NCBI GenBank assembly: GCA_903862155.1
Contig: CAIOXF010000176.1
Span: forward strand, 1-12,600
Origin: an uncultured cyanobacterium
GTDB lineage: Bacteria > Cyanobacteriota > Cyanobacteriia > PCC-6307 > Cyanobiaceae
Direction: 5' to 3'
DNA: 12,600 nucleotides
The translations under genes and the position numbers were made by a program. Each line of letters begins with the position of its first letter. The first letter of the stretch is position 1. The notes beneath the pieces were generated by a model. The model saw nothing but the letters and a program-made list of their open reading frames with translations, did not search any database and was not told where the DNA came from. This document shows positions 1 to 7,154 of this stretch, piece by piece.

Positions 1-893
1 ACCGCCCTGGGGGAGACCGGATCAAGATCCACCGCCAGATCCACACCGCTCACCCCAGCCAGGGGCGTGAGATCCAGGCTGATGGCGAGGGTTTGCCGCA
101 CACCCACCAGCAGGTTGCGCTCCTTCAGACTCACTTGCGGCGGAGCCACGGAGAGACCACCCAGGCGGGCTGCCTGCTCAAGGTCGGCGGCGAGGTGGGC
201 CAGGGCCTGATCCGCCGGCAACACTGCAGAGCGCCAATGCTGCTGGGCTGAGGCCGACGCTCCGCGTCCGCCCTGACGGCGGAAGCCCTGGCCGGCGAGG
301 TAGTCGCCGAACTGCTGCTGCCAGGGGGTGGGACGGGCCCCATCCGCGCTGAGGGCGTAGCCGAGTTGCAACCGGCCCGGGGCAGCGAAGTGGATCTCAC
401 TGCGCACCTGGACGCAGCCACCCAGCAGGACCGCCACCAGCATCAGGGCGACCACCACCAGGGCAAAGCCCACGTTGGCCTTGGTGGGGCCCACCGGAGG
501 CGGGGGCGGCAGTGGGGTCTTGTTGAAGCGGCGGCGGCTCACCATCTGGCGCATGCGGCCCTCCACCACCTCGGCATCGGTGAGTTCAGGGAGAGTGATC
601 GACCATTCGCGCGGGCGCTCCAGGGCCGGGGCCTCCAAAACGGCCAGCAACTCCCGGGCCTGGGCCCGCAGCTGGGCGTTGCTGGAGCGCATGAGCTGGT
701 GGCAGCAGGCGATGGCCCGGGCGCTGTTGCCCTGGCCCATCCAGGCGGTGGCCATCAGCATCTGGATCTCGCCCCCGCCGGCCGTAGCCGGAGGCAAGGT
801 GGCCACCAGGGGTTCAAGGGTGCGCAGCACCTGGCCGTAATCGCCGCGATCAAGCAGCCGCCGGCAGTCTGCGAGCAGGGGCTCCAGCTCCAT
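1..893 (-). CDS. DUF3153 family protein with an N-terminal helical (TPR-like) region, partial at the window edge
   Basis: The gene starts at an ATG at 893-891 and stays open to position 1, giving 297 codons; its 3' end lies outside the window. Residues 1-90 are helical and TPR-like (DRGDYGQVLRTLEPLV near 15-30, then an alanine-rich helix pair). A basic stretch (SRRRFNK, about 119-125) and a proline run (127-133) follow. One membrane segment at about 141-159 ends in LLGGC, which resembles a lipoprotein cleavage box (Cys160). The remainder resembles the cyanobacterial DUF3153 domain, whose function is unknown. The domain name is from memory of the family, not a search. The start overlaps the argB stop by one base (TAATG), so the two are probably co-translated. 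The most likely topology is a cytoplasmic N-terminus with the DUF3153 part outside the membrane. An internal start at Met117 would instead give an ordinary lipoprotein precursor. Confidence 0.75.
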   Translation of the reverse strand, partial: MELEPLLADCRRLLDRGDYGQVLRTLEPLVATLPPATAGGGEIQMLMATAWMGQGNSARAIACCHQLMRSSNAQLRAQARELLAVLEAPALERPREWSITLPELTDAEVVEGRMRQMVSRRRFNKTPLPPPPPVGPTKANVGFALVVVALMLVAVLLGGCVQVRSEIHFAAPGRLQLGYALSADGARPTPWQQQFGDYLAGQGFRRQGGRGASASAQQHWRSAVLPADQALAHLAADLEQAARLGGLSVAPPQVSLKERNLLVGVRQTLAISLDLTPLAGVSGVDLAVDLDPVSPRA

Positions 894-1771
894 TACCGCA
901 AGCTGCGGTCGCTCCCCACCACCATGGTGCCGATGCCCGCGTCGGTGAACACTTCCAGCAGCAGGGCATGGGGGGTGCGCCCATCAATGATGTGGGCAGC
1001 CGCCACCCCCTGGGCCAGGGCACGGATGCAGCACTCGGTTTTGGGCGTCATGCCGCCGGCCACCACGCCACTGGCGATCAGCTCGCGGGCACCGGAGAGG
1101 GTCACCTGATGAATCAGCGACGACGGATCCTCCCGGTCGCGCAGGATGCCGGGCGTGTCGGTGAGCAGGATCAGCTTCTCGGCCTGCAGGGCCGCGGCGA
1201 TCTCGCCGGCCACCGTGTCGGCATTGATGTTGTGGGCCTGGCCGTTGCTGTCGGCCGCCACGCTGGAGATCACCGGTACGTAGCCGGACCCCAGCAAGGG
1301 CTGGAGCACCGAGGGATCCACCGCGGCCACATCGCCCACCAGGCCGTGAGCACCGCCGCCATAGGTGCGGGCCTGCACCAGCGCACCATCGCTGCCGCAC
1401 AGTCCCACGGCCTTCACACCCACCCGGTTGAGGCCATTCACGATCTGCTTATTCACCCGCCCCACCAGCACCATCTCCACCACGTCCATGGTGTCGGGGC
1501 AGGTCACGCGCAGCCCATCCTTGAACTGGGGTTCGATGGCGAGCCGATTCAGCCACTGATTGATTTCCGGGCCGCCGCCGTGCACTACCACCGGCTGCAC
1601 CCCCACCGAGGTGAGCAGGGCCAGGTCGCGATACACCGCATCCCGCAGGTCTTCGCGCACCATGGCCGCGCCGCCGTACTTCACCACCACGCGCCGGCCG
1701 GCAAAGCGCTGGATGTAGGGCAGGGCCTCGCTGAGAACGGAAACCCGCAGGGTGTCGTCGTGACTAATCAA
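893..1771 (-). CDS. argB: Acetylglutamate kinase (N-acetyl-L-glutamate 5-phosphotransferase)
   Basis: ArgB phosphorylates N-acetylglutamate with ATP, the second step of arginine synthesis, and is the usual control point. From the chosen start the protein has 292 residues, normal for the family. Visible motifs are VVVKYGGAAM with the phosphate-binding Lys31, the substrate loop HGGGPEI (64-70), Arg88, NINADTVAGE (181-190), and GGMTPKTE (239-246). The N-terminal helix before residue 25 and the C-terminal IIDGRTPHALLLEVFTD region are typical of arginine-inhibited hexameric enzymes. In cyanobacteria these are also controlled by the PII protein; that regulation is inferred from the family. There is no ATG near the expected start. 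I chose TTG at 1771-1769 because family similarity begins there. A TTG at 1786-1784, overlapping the DUF2854 stop, is the alternative. The frame is open further upstream to 1909, but that part lies inside the DUF2854 gene. Confidence 0.95.
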   Translation of the reverse strand: MISHDDTLRVSVLSEALPYIQRFAGRRVVVKYGGAAMVREDLRDAVYRDLALLTSVGVQPVVVHGGGPEINQWLNRLAIEPQFKDGLRVTCPDTMDVVEMVLVGRVNKQIVNGLNRVGVKAVGLCGSDGALVQARTYGGGAHGLVGDVAAVDPSVLQPLLGSGYVPVISSVAADSNGQAHNINADTVAGEIAAALQAEKLILLTDTPGILRDREDPSSLIHQVTLSGARELIASGVVAGGMTPKTECCIRALAQGVAAAHIIDGRTPHALLLEVFTDAGIGTMVVGSDRSLR

Positions 1772-1782
1772 GGGAGCGGTGC

Positions 1783-2337
1783 TCAAGCGGCGGCAGGGGA
1801 GGTTTGGGGCAGAAGTCGCAGATCGAGCTTGGCTTTGCCCACCGGCTCGATCTCGACCCGCAGGTTGGGCCCGAAGAAGCGACCCAGGCGGTCCTGCTGG
1901 CTCTGCCAACGGTCGAGCGCAACGGCGCCCAGGGCAATGCGCAAGCGCAGGCCATAGCCGCCGTTGCAGTCGAGCTCCTCGACGGCCTCGATCTGGGGCG
2001 GGGTGTCCTCATCCCAGAGCTTGAGCACCTCCAGCGAGCTCTCCAGATGGGCCTTCTGGCCGTAGCGCCAGCGCGTTACATCAGCGAGGAGCTTGCGCAG
2101 GGGCTCATTGGCCGGCTGCTCGCGCAGGGTCTTGAACTGGCCGGCAGGCACCACCCGCGTGGCGGGAGGCAGCTCCGACGACTTGAGCGCCAGCCCCCCC
2201 AGCAGGATCGGGATCCCATAGAAGATGGTGGGCAGGCTCAGGTTCGGGTTGCCGGTGGCGTAACCAATCCAGCCCACCACGGACAGGGCTGCCCCGGCGA
2301 CGGTCACCAGACTCCCCGGGGAAAAGAGTGCTTGCAT
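1783..2337 (-). CDS. DUF2854 family membrane protein
   Basis: This 184-residue protein has two hydrophobic segments near its N-terminus (about residues 9-28 and 35-52) separated by a Gly/Asn/Pro turn. A soluble domain of about 130 residues follows, with mixed charged helix and strand character. It resembles the DUF2854 family of cyanobacteria and plant plastids, which has no established function; the assignment is by recognition. The ATG at 2337 was chosen over an in-frame ATG six codons upstream (2355) because AGGAAG lies eight bases before it. It ends 11 bases before the chosen argB start, so it is probably the first gene of a DUF2854-argB-DUF3153 operon. A link to arginine metabolism is not shown by the sequence. 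The C-terminus ends in an alanine/proline tail. Confidence 0.8.
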   Translation of the reverse strand: MQALFSPGSLVTVAGAALSVVGWIGYATGNPNLSLPTIFYGIPILLGGLALKSSELPPATRVVPAGQFKTLREQPANEPLRKLLADVTRWRYGQKAHLESSLEVLKLWDEDTPPQIEAVEELDCNGGYGLRLRIALGAVALDRWQSQQDRLGRFFGPNLRVEIEPVGKAKLDLRLLPQTSPAAA

Positions 2338-2345
2338 GGGCCCAT

Positions 2346-2351
2346 CTTCCT
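2346..2351 (-). promoter_or_regulatory. Shine-Dalgarno site of the DUF2854 gene
   Basis: On the minus strand AGGAAG lies eight bases before the ATG at 2337-2335. It decides the start, since the upstream ATG at 2355 would put this site inside the coding region. It is one of few clear ribosome binding sites in the window. Confidence 0.5.
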
Positions 2352-2358
2352 GCATGTG

Positions 2359-2547
2359 ATGGTCGAGCCGAGCCGGGAGCTATTGAGCAAGGAGCAACTC
2401 ATCGCCGATCTTCAGGCCGACCGGCTCTGGCTGCTGCGCCAGATCGATTCAGGCCGCTGGAGCGAGTGGCGTCTCGACCTGGCCGCCCTGGAGCGGGAAC
2501 TGGGCCAGCTGCTTGATCAGGTGGAGCAGAGCAGCCAGCCCTCCTGA
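2359..2547 (+). CDS. Small conserved-looking hypothetical protein (62 aa)
   Basis: I do not recognise a named family. The 62-residue product is highly charged and predicted almost wholly helical. Leucines are regularly spaced (KEQLIADLQADRLWLLRQID, then LDLAALERELGQLLDQVE), suggesting a short helical hairpin or coiled coil; three tryptophans cluster at residues 24-37. It has no signal peptide or membrane segment. ATG at 2359 is the natural start, and a GTG directly before it is in frame. The ORF fills the space between two minus-strand genes: 21 bases after the DUF2854 start and 4 bases before the ssb stop. The regular amphipathic pattern and the fit to the gap argue for a real gene. No Shine-Dalgarno site is visible. 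Confidence 0.6.
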   Translation: MVEPSRELLSKEQLIADLQADRLWLLRQIDSGRWSEWRLDLAALERELGQLLDQVEQSSQPS

Positions 2548-2551
2548 GGGA

Positions 2552-3016
2552 TCAGAACGGAATCTCGTCGTCACCCTCGGGCAGATCGGGCACCAAGGGA
2601 GACGCGTTCCAGGCGGGCTCGGCAGCCGGGGCCGCAGGAGCTGGGCGAGACGCGGTGGCGGCAGCAGCAGGCACCGCGGTGGCCATCGCTGCGGCCATCG
2701 GAGCAGCAGCGGCAGCGCCGAGAGGATGGAGACGCGACAGGGTGAACTCGGCGCGCTTCTCCTTCACCCCGTCCTGGCGGGTCACGGTGTTCATGCGCAT
2801 CCGGCCCTCAATCATCAGGCGCTGACCCACCTGCACGCGGTTCTGGAGGTCTTGGGCGAGATTGCCCCAGCCCACCACCTTCAGCTGGCCCGGCGGATCA
2901 TCGGGCCGCAGCCCGTCGAGCTGCACCGTCATCTCTGCCACCGGGGTCTGGTTGTCCTGGGTGTAGCGGACCTGCGGGGCTTCCAGCACATCCACTTCCA
3001 GCAGACAGTGATTCAC
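2552..3016 (-). CDS. ssb: Single-stranded DNA-binding protein
   Basis: SSB coats single-stranded DNA during replication, recombination and repair, and recruits partner proteins through its C-terminal tip. The 154-residue product has an OB-fold at about residues 3-98, with VVGWGNLAQ (47-55) and the strand pair QRLMIEGRMRM (65-75) typical of the fold. A low-complexity Ala/Pro linker follows (about 100-140). The acidic tip ends in DDEIPF, the conserved partner-binding tail. The start is GTG at 3016-3014. The gene is divergent from cobK with only 32 bases between the starts, and it converges with the 62-residue ORF at a 4-base gap. Cyanobacteria can carry more than one SSB-like gene; the intact acidic tail suggests this is a replicative one. 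Confidence 0.95.
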   Translation of the reverse strand: MNHCLLEVDVLEAPQVRYTQDNQTPVAEMTVQLDGLRPDDPPGQLKVVGWGNLAQDLQNRVQVGQRLMIEGRMRMNTVTRQDGVKEKRAEFTLSRLHPLGAAAAAPMAAAMATAVPAAAATASRPAPAAPAAEPAWNASPLVPDLPEGDDEIPF

Positions 3017-3048
3017 GCCCCGGTGCTCCCAATGAGGCGCCCATCCTG

Positions 3049-3894
3049 ATGCACAAGCGCGCGAACCACCAGGGCCCGCGCCTCTGGCTGATCGCCGGTA
3101 CCGGCGAAGGCCTGGCGCTGGCCCAGGCCCTGCGGCGCAGGGGATGGCGGCTGGTGGTGAGCGTGGTGAGCCCGGAGGCGGCCCTGGCCTATCCCGGCGA
3201 TCCCGAGCTCAGCCTGCAAGTGGGGCCGATCGGTGGCGCAGCCGGAATCCGACACCGGCTGGATCAGGCCCAGGGGGAGGGCGATCCCTACGCGGCGGTG
3301 GTGGATGCCAGCCATCCCTTCGCCCGCCAGATCACCGCAGCCCTAGTGGAGGTGTGGGAGGGGCCGGGCCTGCTGCGGTTACCGCCACTGCTGCGGCTGC
3401 ACCGCCCTGAGGCGAGCGAGGTGGTGGTGCACCGGTTGCGGTTGCTGCCGGATCTCGAAGCCCTGGCTGACCTTCCCCTGACGGGGTGCCGCTTGCTGCT
3501 GGCGATCGGAGCGCGCCAGCTGGGACTGGCCGTGCAGCTCAGCCCCGGAGCGCTGCATCACGCCAGGCTGCTGCCGAGCCCCGCCGCGTTGCAACAGGGC
3601 CGTGCCGCTGGCCTGGCGCCCGAGCGGCTGGCCTGCCTGAGGCCAGGGGATTCCCAGGAGCTGGCGGTGCTGCGGGCCCTGCTGCGGCGATGGCGGATCG
3701 AGACGATCCTGTGCCGCCAGTCGGGCGGGATCACCGAGCGGCTCTGGCGCCAGCTGGCGGCCGAGCTCAACCTGGAGCTGCTGCTGCTGGCCCGTCCCCC
3801 CGAAGCCGGGGCGCTGCGTCAACTGGGGCTGGCTGCGCTGATTGAAGCGCTAGAAGCGCTCCAGCCGGCCCACACCTTCGATGCCAGCCACTAA
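3049..3894 (+). CDS. cobK: Precorrin-6A reductase (CobK/CbiJ family)
   Basis: CobK reduces a double bond of precorrin-6A with NADPH during corrin ring synthesis. The 281-residue protein begins with a nucleotide-binding segment (LWLIAGTGEGLALAQAL, about residues 12-28). It carries the family motif VVDASHPFA (84-92), a central LLLAIGARQL (149-158), and a late CRQSGGITE (222-230). The last corresponds to the usual SGG motif near the substrate site, though the lysine commonly seen just before it is absent. Length is slightly above the usual 240-260 residues because of an N-terminal extension and a Leu/Ala-rich C-terminal tail. Its stop lies 14 bases inside cutA, so the two are probably translated together. 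Marine Synechococcus-type cells usually make a cobalamin relative; that is background, not shown here. Confidence 0.9.
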   Translation: MHKRANHQGPRLWLIAGTGEGLALAQALRRRGWRLVVSVVSPEAALAYPGDPELSLQVGPIGGAAGIRHRLDQAQGEGDPYAAVVDASHPFARQITAALVEVWEGPGLLRLPPLLRLHRPEASEVVVHRLRLLPDLEALADLPLTGCRLLLAIGARQLGLAVQLSPGALHHARLLPSPAALQQGRAAGLAPERLACLRPGDSQELAVLRALLRRWRIETILCRQSGGITERLWRQLAAELNLELLLLARPPEAGALRQLGLAALIEALEALQPAHTFDASH

Positions 3895-4219
3895 GAGCGC
3901 GGTGGTTCTTGCCCTCACCACCGAAACCGATGAGGAGAGAGCCGAGGCCCTGGCGCGGACGCTGCTGGATCAACGGCTGGTGGCCTGCGTGAGCCTGCGG
4001 CCAGTGCGCGCGCTTTACCGCTGGCAGGGCCAGCTGGAAGAGAGCCTCGAAGTGGAGCTGCTGCTCAAAACCAGCCCCGAACGCCTGGCTGCCCTAGAAG
4101 CGGCCGTGCGGGAGCTGCACAGCTACGACACGCCGGAATGGCTGTGCTGGCAAGCCGAAGCCAGTGGCCCTTATGCCGCCTGGGCGTGGGAGGCCACCAG
4201 CTCCTTGAGCGAACCCTGA
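3881..4219 (+). CDS. cutA: Divalent cation tolerance protein CutA
   Basis: CutA1 proteins are small, very stable trimers with a ferredoxin-like fold; in bacteria they are linked to copper and divalent metal tolerance, but their precise role is unsettled. The 112-residue product is of family length. It shows LLDQRLVACVSL (28-39), the loop YRWQGQLEESLEVELLLKT (46-64), and a variant of the usual HPYxxPE motif, here HSYDTPE (80-86). The strand after that motif is unusually Trp-rich (EWLCWQ) compared with the common Ile/Leu-rich form. The gene starts inside the 3' end of cobK. Its last 49 bases overlap the 3' end of the adenosine kinase gene on the other strand. Confidence 0.92.
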   Translation: MPATKSAVVLALTTETDEERAEALARTLLDQRLVACVSLRPVRALYRWQGQLEESLEVELLLKTSPERLAALEAAVRELHSYDTPEWLCWQAEASGPYAAWAWEATSSLSEP

Positions 4220-5169
4220 GGCCGGGGGCCCATCTGTGTGACCACGGCGCCAGCACAGAGAGAACCAAGACGGCCGCAGGCTTCCAGCGACTCGCCCTGG
4301 GTGTAACCATGCAGGAAACCAGCGGCAAAGAGATCACCCGCACCGGTGGTATCCACCAGGGGGCCGAGCTTGAACGGCTCCACCTGGATCGTTTGATCGC
4401 CGCTAAGGATCACCGAGCCCTGCTCGCTGCGGGTGAGAGCGGCAATGCGACAGCGGCCGCGCACCGCATCAGCGGCCTCCTCAAAACTGTTGGCCTTGTA
4501 GAGGGAGGTGATCTCCATCTCGTTGGCGAACAGGATGTCGACATGGCCATCCACCAGCTCCAGGAAGCTGTCGCGGTGGCGCTCCACGCAGAACGCATCG
4601 GAGAGGCTCAGGGCCACTTCACCGCCGTTGGCCCGCGCAACTTCGGCTGCAGCGATGAAGGCCTGCTTGGCTTCGTCGCTGTCCCAGAGGTAGCCCTCCA
4701 GGTAGAGCACCTTGGCCTCGGCCACCATGGCCAGATCCAGATCGCCGGGGTGCAGACCCACCGAGGCACCGAGGTAGGTGCACATCGTGCGCTGGGCATC
4801 CGGCGTCACCAGGATCAGGCATTGGGCGGTGCTGGGACCGCTGGTGGCGGCGGGGGTGTCGAAACGCGCGCCCACCGAACGGATGTCGTGGGCAAAGATC
4901 CCGCCGAGCTGGTCGTCGCGCACGCGGCCGATGAAGCCGGCGCGGCCGCCCAGCTGGGCGATGCCAGCCAGGGTGTTGGCAGCGGAACCGCCTGAAGTTT
5001 CCAAGCCCGGACCCACCGAGCCGTAGAGACTCTCAGCCTGCTGCTCATCCACCAGGGCCATGGTTCCCTTGGTGAGTCCATGGTCGTCGAGGAAACGCTC
5101 ATCGGCCTTCACGAGCACGTCAACGATGGCGTTGCCGATGCCGACAACGTCGAGGCTCTTGGCGGTCAT
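4171..5169 (-). CDS. Adenosine kinase / PfkB-family carbohydrate kinase
   Basis: PfkB-family enzymes transfer phosphate from ATP to a sugar or nucleoside hydroxyl. In cyanobacteria this member, next to purA, is usually annotated adenosine kinase (adenosine to AMP salvage). The 332-residue protein has the N-terminal substrate motif IGNAIVDVLV (11-20), ETSGGSAANTLAGIAQLGG (57-75), an NEME motif (216-219) matching the metal-associated N-x-x-E, and DTTGAGDLFAAGFLHG (273-288) holding the catalytic base Asp279. All key elements look intact. It begins 31 bases after purA with no terminator between, so it is probably cotranscribed, which fits a shared role in AMP supply. Its 3' end overlaps cutA by 49 bp. 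The exact substrate cannot be fixed from sequence; ribokinase or fructokinase activity is less likely. Confidence 0.9.
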   Translation of the reverse strand: MTAKSLDVVGIGNAIVDVLVKADERFLDDHGLTKGTMALVDEQQAESLYGSVGPGLETSGGSAANTLAGIAQLGGRAGFIGRVRDDQLGGIFAHDIRSVGARFDTPAATSGPSTAQCLILVTPDAQRTMCTYLGASVGLHPGDLDLAMVAEAKVLYLEGYLWDSDEAKQAFIAAAEVARANGGEVALSLSDAFCVERHRDSFLELVDGHVDILFANEMEITSLYKANSFEEAADAVRGRCRIAALTRSEQGSVILSGDQTIQVEPFKLGPLVDTTGAGDLFAAGFLHGYTQGESLEACGRLGSLCAGAVVTQMGPRPQGSLKELVASHAQAA

Positions 5170-5200
5170 TGGGAGTGAGTGAATAAGGGTTGGCCGGGGC

Positions 5201-6520
5201 TCAGACGCTCAGCAAGGCGCGCTTGGGGCCGTGAATCGGGTCTTCCACCACGATCGTCTGATCGCGGTCGGCGCCGAGCGACACGATGGCGATGGGCACT
5301 TCCATCAACTCAGCCAGGAAGCGCAGGTAGCTCATCGCCGTGGCGGGGAGATCCTCAAGTGTGCGGCAGTCGGCCGTGGAGGTCTGCCATCCGGGCAGGG
5401 TTTCAAAGATCGGCTGGCAGCGGGCAAAGTCCTCAGCGCAGCTGGGGAAGTGCTCAATGCGCTCGCCGTCCAGCTCGTAGGCCACGCACACCTGGATCTC
5501 ATCGAGCTCATCGAGCACGTCGAGCTTGGTGATGGCCAGGCAATCGAGACCGTTCACCTCGACGGCGTAGCGGCCGATCACACCGTCGAACCAGCCGCAG
5601 CGGCGGCGGCGACCAGTGGTGGTGCCGAATTCACCGCCGCGGTCACAGAGGTGGTCGTTGAGGCTGCCCTCCAGCTCGGTGGGGAAGGGGCCTTCACCCA
5701 CGCGGGTGGTGTAGGCCTTGGCCACGCCGATCACCCTGTCGATCAGGGTGGGGCCCACGCCGGCACCGATGCAGGCGCCACCGCTCACCGGATTGGAGGA
5801 GGTGACGTAGGGATAAGTGCCGTGGTCGAGGTCGAGCAGGGTGCCCTGGGCGCCCTCGAACAGGATGTTCTTGCGGGCCCGGGCCGCTTGGTGAATGACC
5901 CGCGTGCAATCCACCACATGGGGAGCCAGGCGCTTGCCGTAGGCCACGTAGTCGGCCACCACCTCTTCGAAATCGAGGGGCTCGAGGCCGTACACCTTCT
6001 GAAGGATGTCGTTCTTCTCGGACAGCGGGCCGGCCAGGCGATCGCGCAGGCGGGCTTCATCGAGGATGTCGATGATGCGGATGCCGTTGCGCTCCGACTT
6101 ATCGGCGTAGGTAGGGCCAATGCCGCGGCCCGTGGTGCCGATGCGGCGATCGCCCCGGCGCTGTTCCATCGCCTGATCTAGCAGGCGGTGGTAAGGCATG
6201 GTCACGTGGGCGGTGGAGGCCAGACGCAGCCCCTCCACGCCGATGCCGTTGGCGGCGAGCATGTCGAGCTCGCCGATCATCACCTTGGGATCAACAACCG
6301 TGCCGGCACCAATCAGACAGATGGTGTCGGGATAAAGAATTCCGGAGGGGATCAGGTGCAGCTTGAGCACCTTGTCGTCAACGACGATCGTGTGACCGGC
6401 GTTCACGCCTCCCTGGTAGCGCACCACCACATCGGCGGAGCGGCTCAGCAGATCGGTGATCTTGCCCTTCCCCTCGTCGCCCCACTGTGCACCGATGACG
6501 ACAACGTTGGCCAAGGACAC
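5201..6520 (-). CDS. purA: Adenylosuccinate synthetase
   Basis: PurA joins IMP and aspartate using GTP to form adenylosuccinate, the first committed step to AMP. The 439-residue protein is of normal length. It carries GDEGKGK (14-20, GTP loop and catalytic Asp), NAGHT (40-44), GTTGRGIGP (128-136, IMP site), FEGAQGTLLDLDHGTYPYVT (221-240), TTGRRRRCGWFD (301-312) and the guanine-binding TKLDVLD (331-337). The start is GTG at 6520-6518; no ATG is available and the product begins MSLANVVVIGAQWGDEG as expected. It lies downstream of psb27 but is separated from it by a terminator and 162 bases, so it probably has its own promoter there. The adenosine kinase gene follows in the same transcript. Confidence 0.97.
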   Translation of the reverse strand: MSLANVVVIGAQWGDEGKGKITDLLSRSADVVVRYQGGVNAGHTIVVDDKVLKLHLIPSGILYPDTICLIGAGTVVDPKVMIGELDMLAANGIGVEGLRLASTAHVTMPYHRLLDQAMEQRRGDRRIGTTGRGIGPTYADKSERNGIRIIDILDEARLRDRLAGPLSEKNDILQKVYGLEPLDFEEVVADYVAYGKRLAPHVVDCTRVIHQAARARKNILFEGAQGTLLDLDHGTYPYVTSSNPVSGGACIGAGVGPTLIDRVIGVAKAYTTRVGEGPFPTELEGSLNDHLCDRGGEFGTTTGRRRRCGWFDGVIGRYAVEVNGLDCLAITKLDVLDELDEIQVCVAYELDGERIEHFPSCAEDFARCQPIFETLPGWQTSTADCRTLEDLPATAMSYLRFLAELMEVPIAIVSLGADRDQTIVVEDPIHGPKRALLSV

Positions 6521-6550
6521 AGCGGCCCGCAGCCGCTTCTGAGCACAATG

Positions 6551-6563
6551 TGAGAGCCTCTCA
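6551..6563. promoter_or_regulatory. Perfect inverted repeat upstream of purA
   Basis: TGAGAGCCTCTCA is a perfect 6-1-6 palindrome ending 30 bases before the purA GTG. It lies in the 162-base psb27-purA gap, the only large unassigned stretch inside the proS-to-kinase block. A second outer pairing (TCTGAG at 6539-6544 with CTCAGA at 6559-6564) is mutually exclusive with it. A weaker repeat, CGTTC/GAACG, lies at 6575-6590. This could be an operator or a 5' leader hairpin. I see no clear -10/-35 pair, so the promoter itself is not placed. Confidence 0.3.
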
Positions 6564-6624
6564 GACGGGGCGTCCGTTCGTCAAAGAACGCACACCAGTC
6601 GATCAACTGACGCGGCAACCGCCC

Positions 6625-6652
6625 ACAAAAAAGCCGGGCGTTGGCCCGGCTT
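6625..6652 (-). terminator. Rho-independent terminator after psb27
   Basis: Read on the minus strand, a 9-bp perfect stem (AAGCCGGGC with GCCCGGCTT) encloses a 4-base loop CAAC and runs into a U-rich tract. It lies 30 bases after the psb27 stop. It therefore separates proS-psb27 from purA-kinase, at least partly. Confidence 0.88.
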
Positions 6653-6682
6653 GATTTGGGTTTCTGCTGAACCAGCGCCAGT

Positions 6683-7105
6683 TCAGGCGCCGCGGGTGGC
6701 GGCGTTCTCGGCTTTCTTCAGCTCCTTGGACACTCGGTCTTTGAGGGCATCCGGCACCGGTCGGTTGGGGTAGTTGGCGTAATGACCCGCGATGGAGTTC
6801 AGGGCGGTCTGCATGGTGGTGAACGAGCTCAGGCCGTTCACGGCCTTCTGGGGCCGGTAGCGCGCCATGTAGTCGTTGATCAGGCCGCGGGCGCGGGTTT
6901 CGGCCTCACTGCGGCCGGGATCATCGGCGCCGATGGCCACCGTGCTGATCAGGGCATCGGCCACGGCCACCGTGTCGTCCACGTAATTCCCGGTGAGGCC
7001 GTAGCTGTCGGTGCCGCAGGCGGTGAGCAGCAGGCTCAGACACAGACACAGGGCCAAAGCCACCCGGGTGAGCCCCCGCTGGAATGACGAGAACAGGGCG
7101 GCCAT
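6683..7105 (-). CDS. psb27: Photosystem II assembly lipoprotein Psb27
   Basis: Psb27 is a small lumenal lipoprotein that binds the CP43 side of immature or repairing photosystem II before the oxygen-evolving cluster is finished. From the ATG at 7105 the product is 140 residues. A signal peptide has a basic n-region, a hydrophobic core (about 14-27) and the lipobox LTAC with Cys30. The mature four-helix domain shows GNYVDDTVAVADAL (39-52), RGLINDYMARYRP (73-85), FTTMQTALNSIAGHYANYP (95-113) and a lysine-rich last helix. The frame is open further upstream, but only this start gives a proper signal peptide. It begins 49 bases after proS on the same strand and ends before a strong terminator, so proS and psb27 probably share a transcript. 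Confidence 0.95.
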   Translation of the reverse strand: MAALFSSFQRGLTRVALALCLCLSLLLTACGTDSYGLTGNYVDDTVAVADALISTVAIGADDPGRSEAETRARGLINDYMARYRPQKAVNGLSSFTTMQTALNSIAGHYANYPNRPVPDALKDRVSKELKKAENAATRGA

Positions 7106-7154
7106 GGCGGGGAGTCGAAGTGGGCGAATCCTAGGGAGAGCGACTGGACGCGCC

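Noticed and set aside
131..421. A 96-codon minus-strand frame inside the DUF3153 gene
   Set aside because: It is in a different frame from the DUF3153 gene, with Ser/Arg/Pro-rich shadow composition; the DUF3153 frame is open throughout and carries the domain.
1772..1909. N-terminal extension of argB to an upstream ATG
   Set aside because: It would overlap the DUF2854 coding region by over 120 bases and its residues look unlike any ArgB N-terminus.
968..1957. A 329-codon open frame on the plus strand opposite argB
   Set aside because: It is antisense to argB and DUF2854, with a composition typical of GC-rich shadow frames (His/Gly/Ala repeats) and no recognisable domain.
2585..2720. GCAGCAG-type short repeats in ssb
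   Set aside because: They encode the Ala/Pro-rich linker before the acidic tip, a normal low-complexity SSB feature, not a separate repeat element.
5231..6181. A 316-codon open frame opposite purA
   Set aside because: It is a shadow of purA; the sense frame carries every PurA motif.
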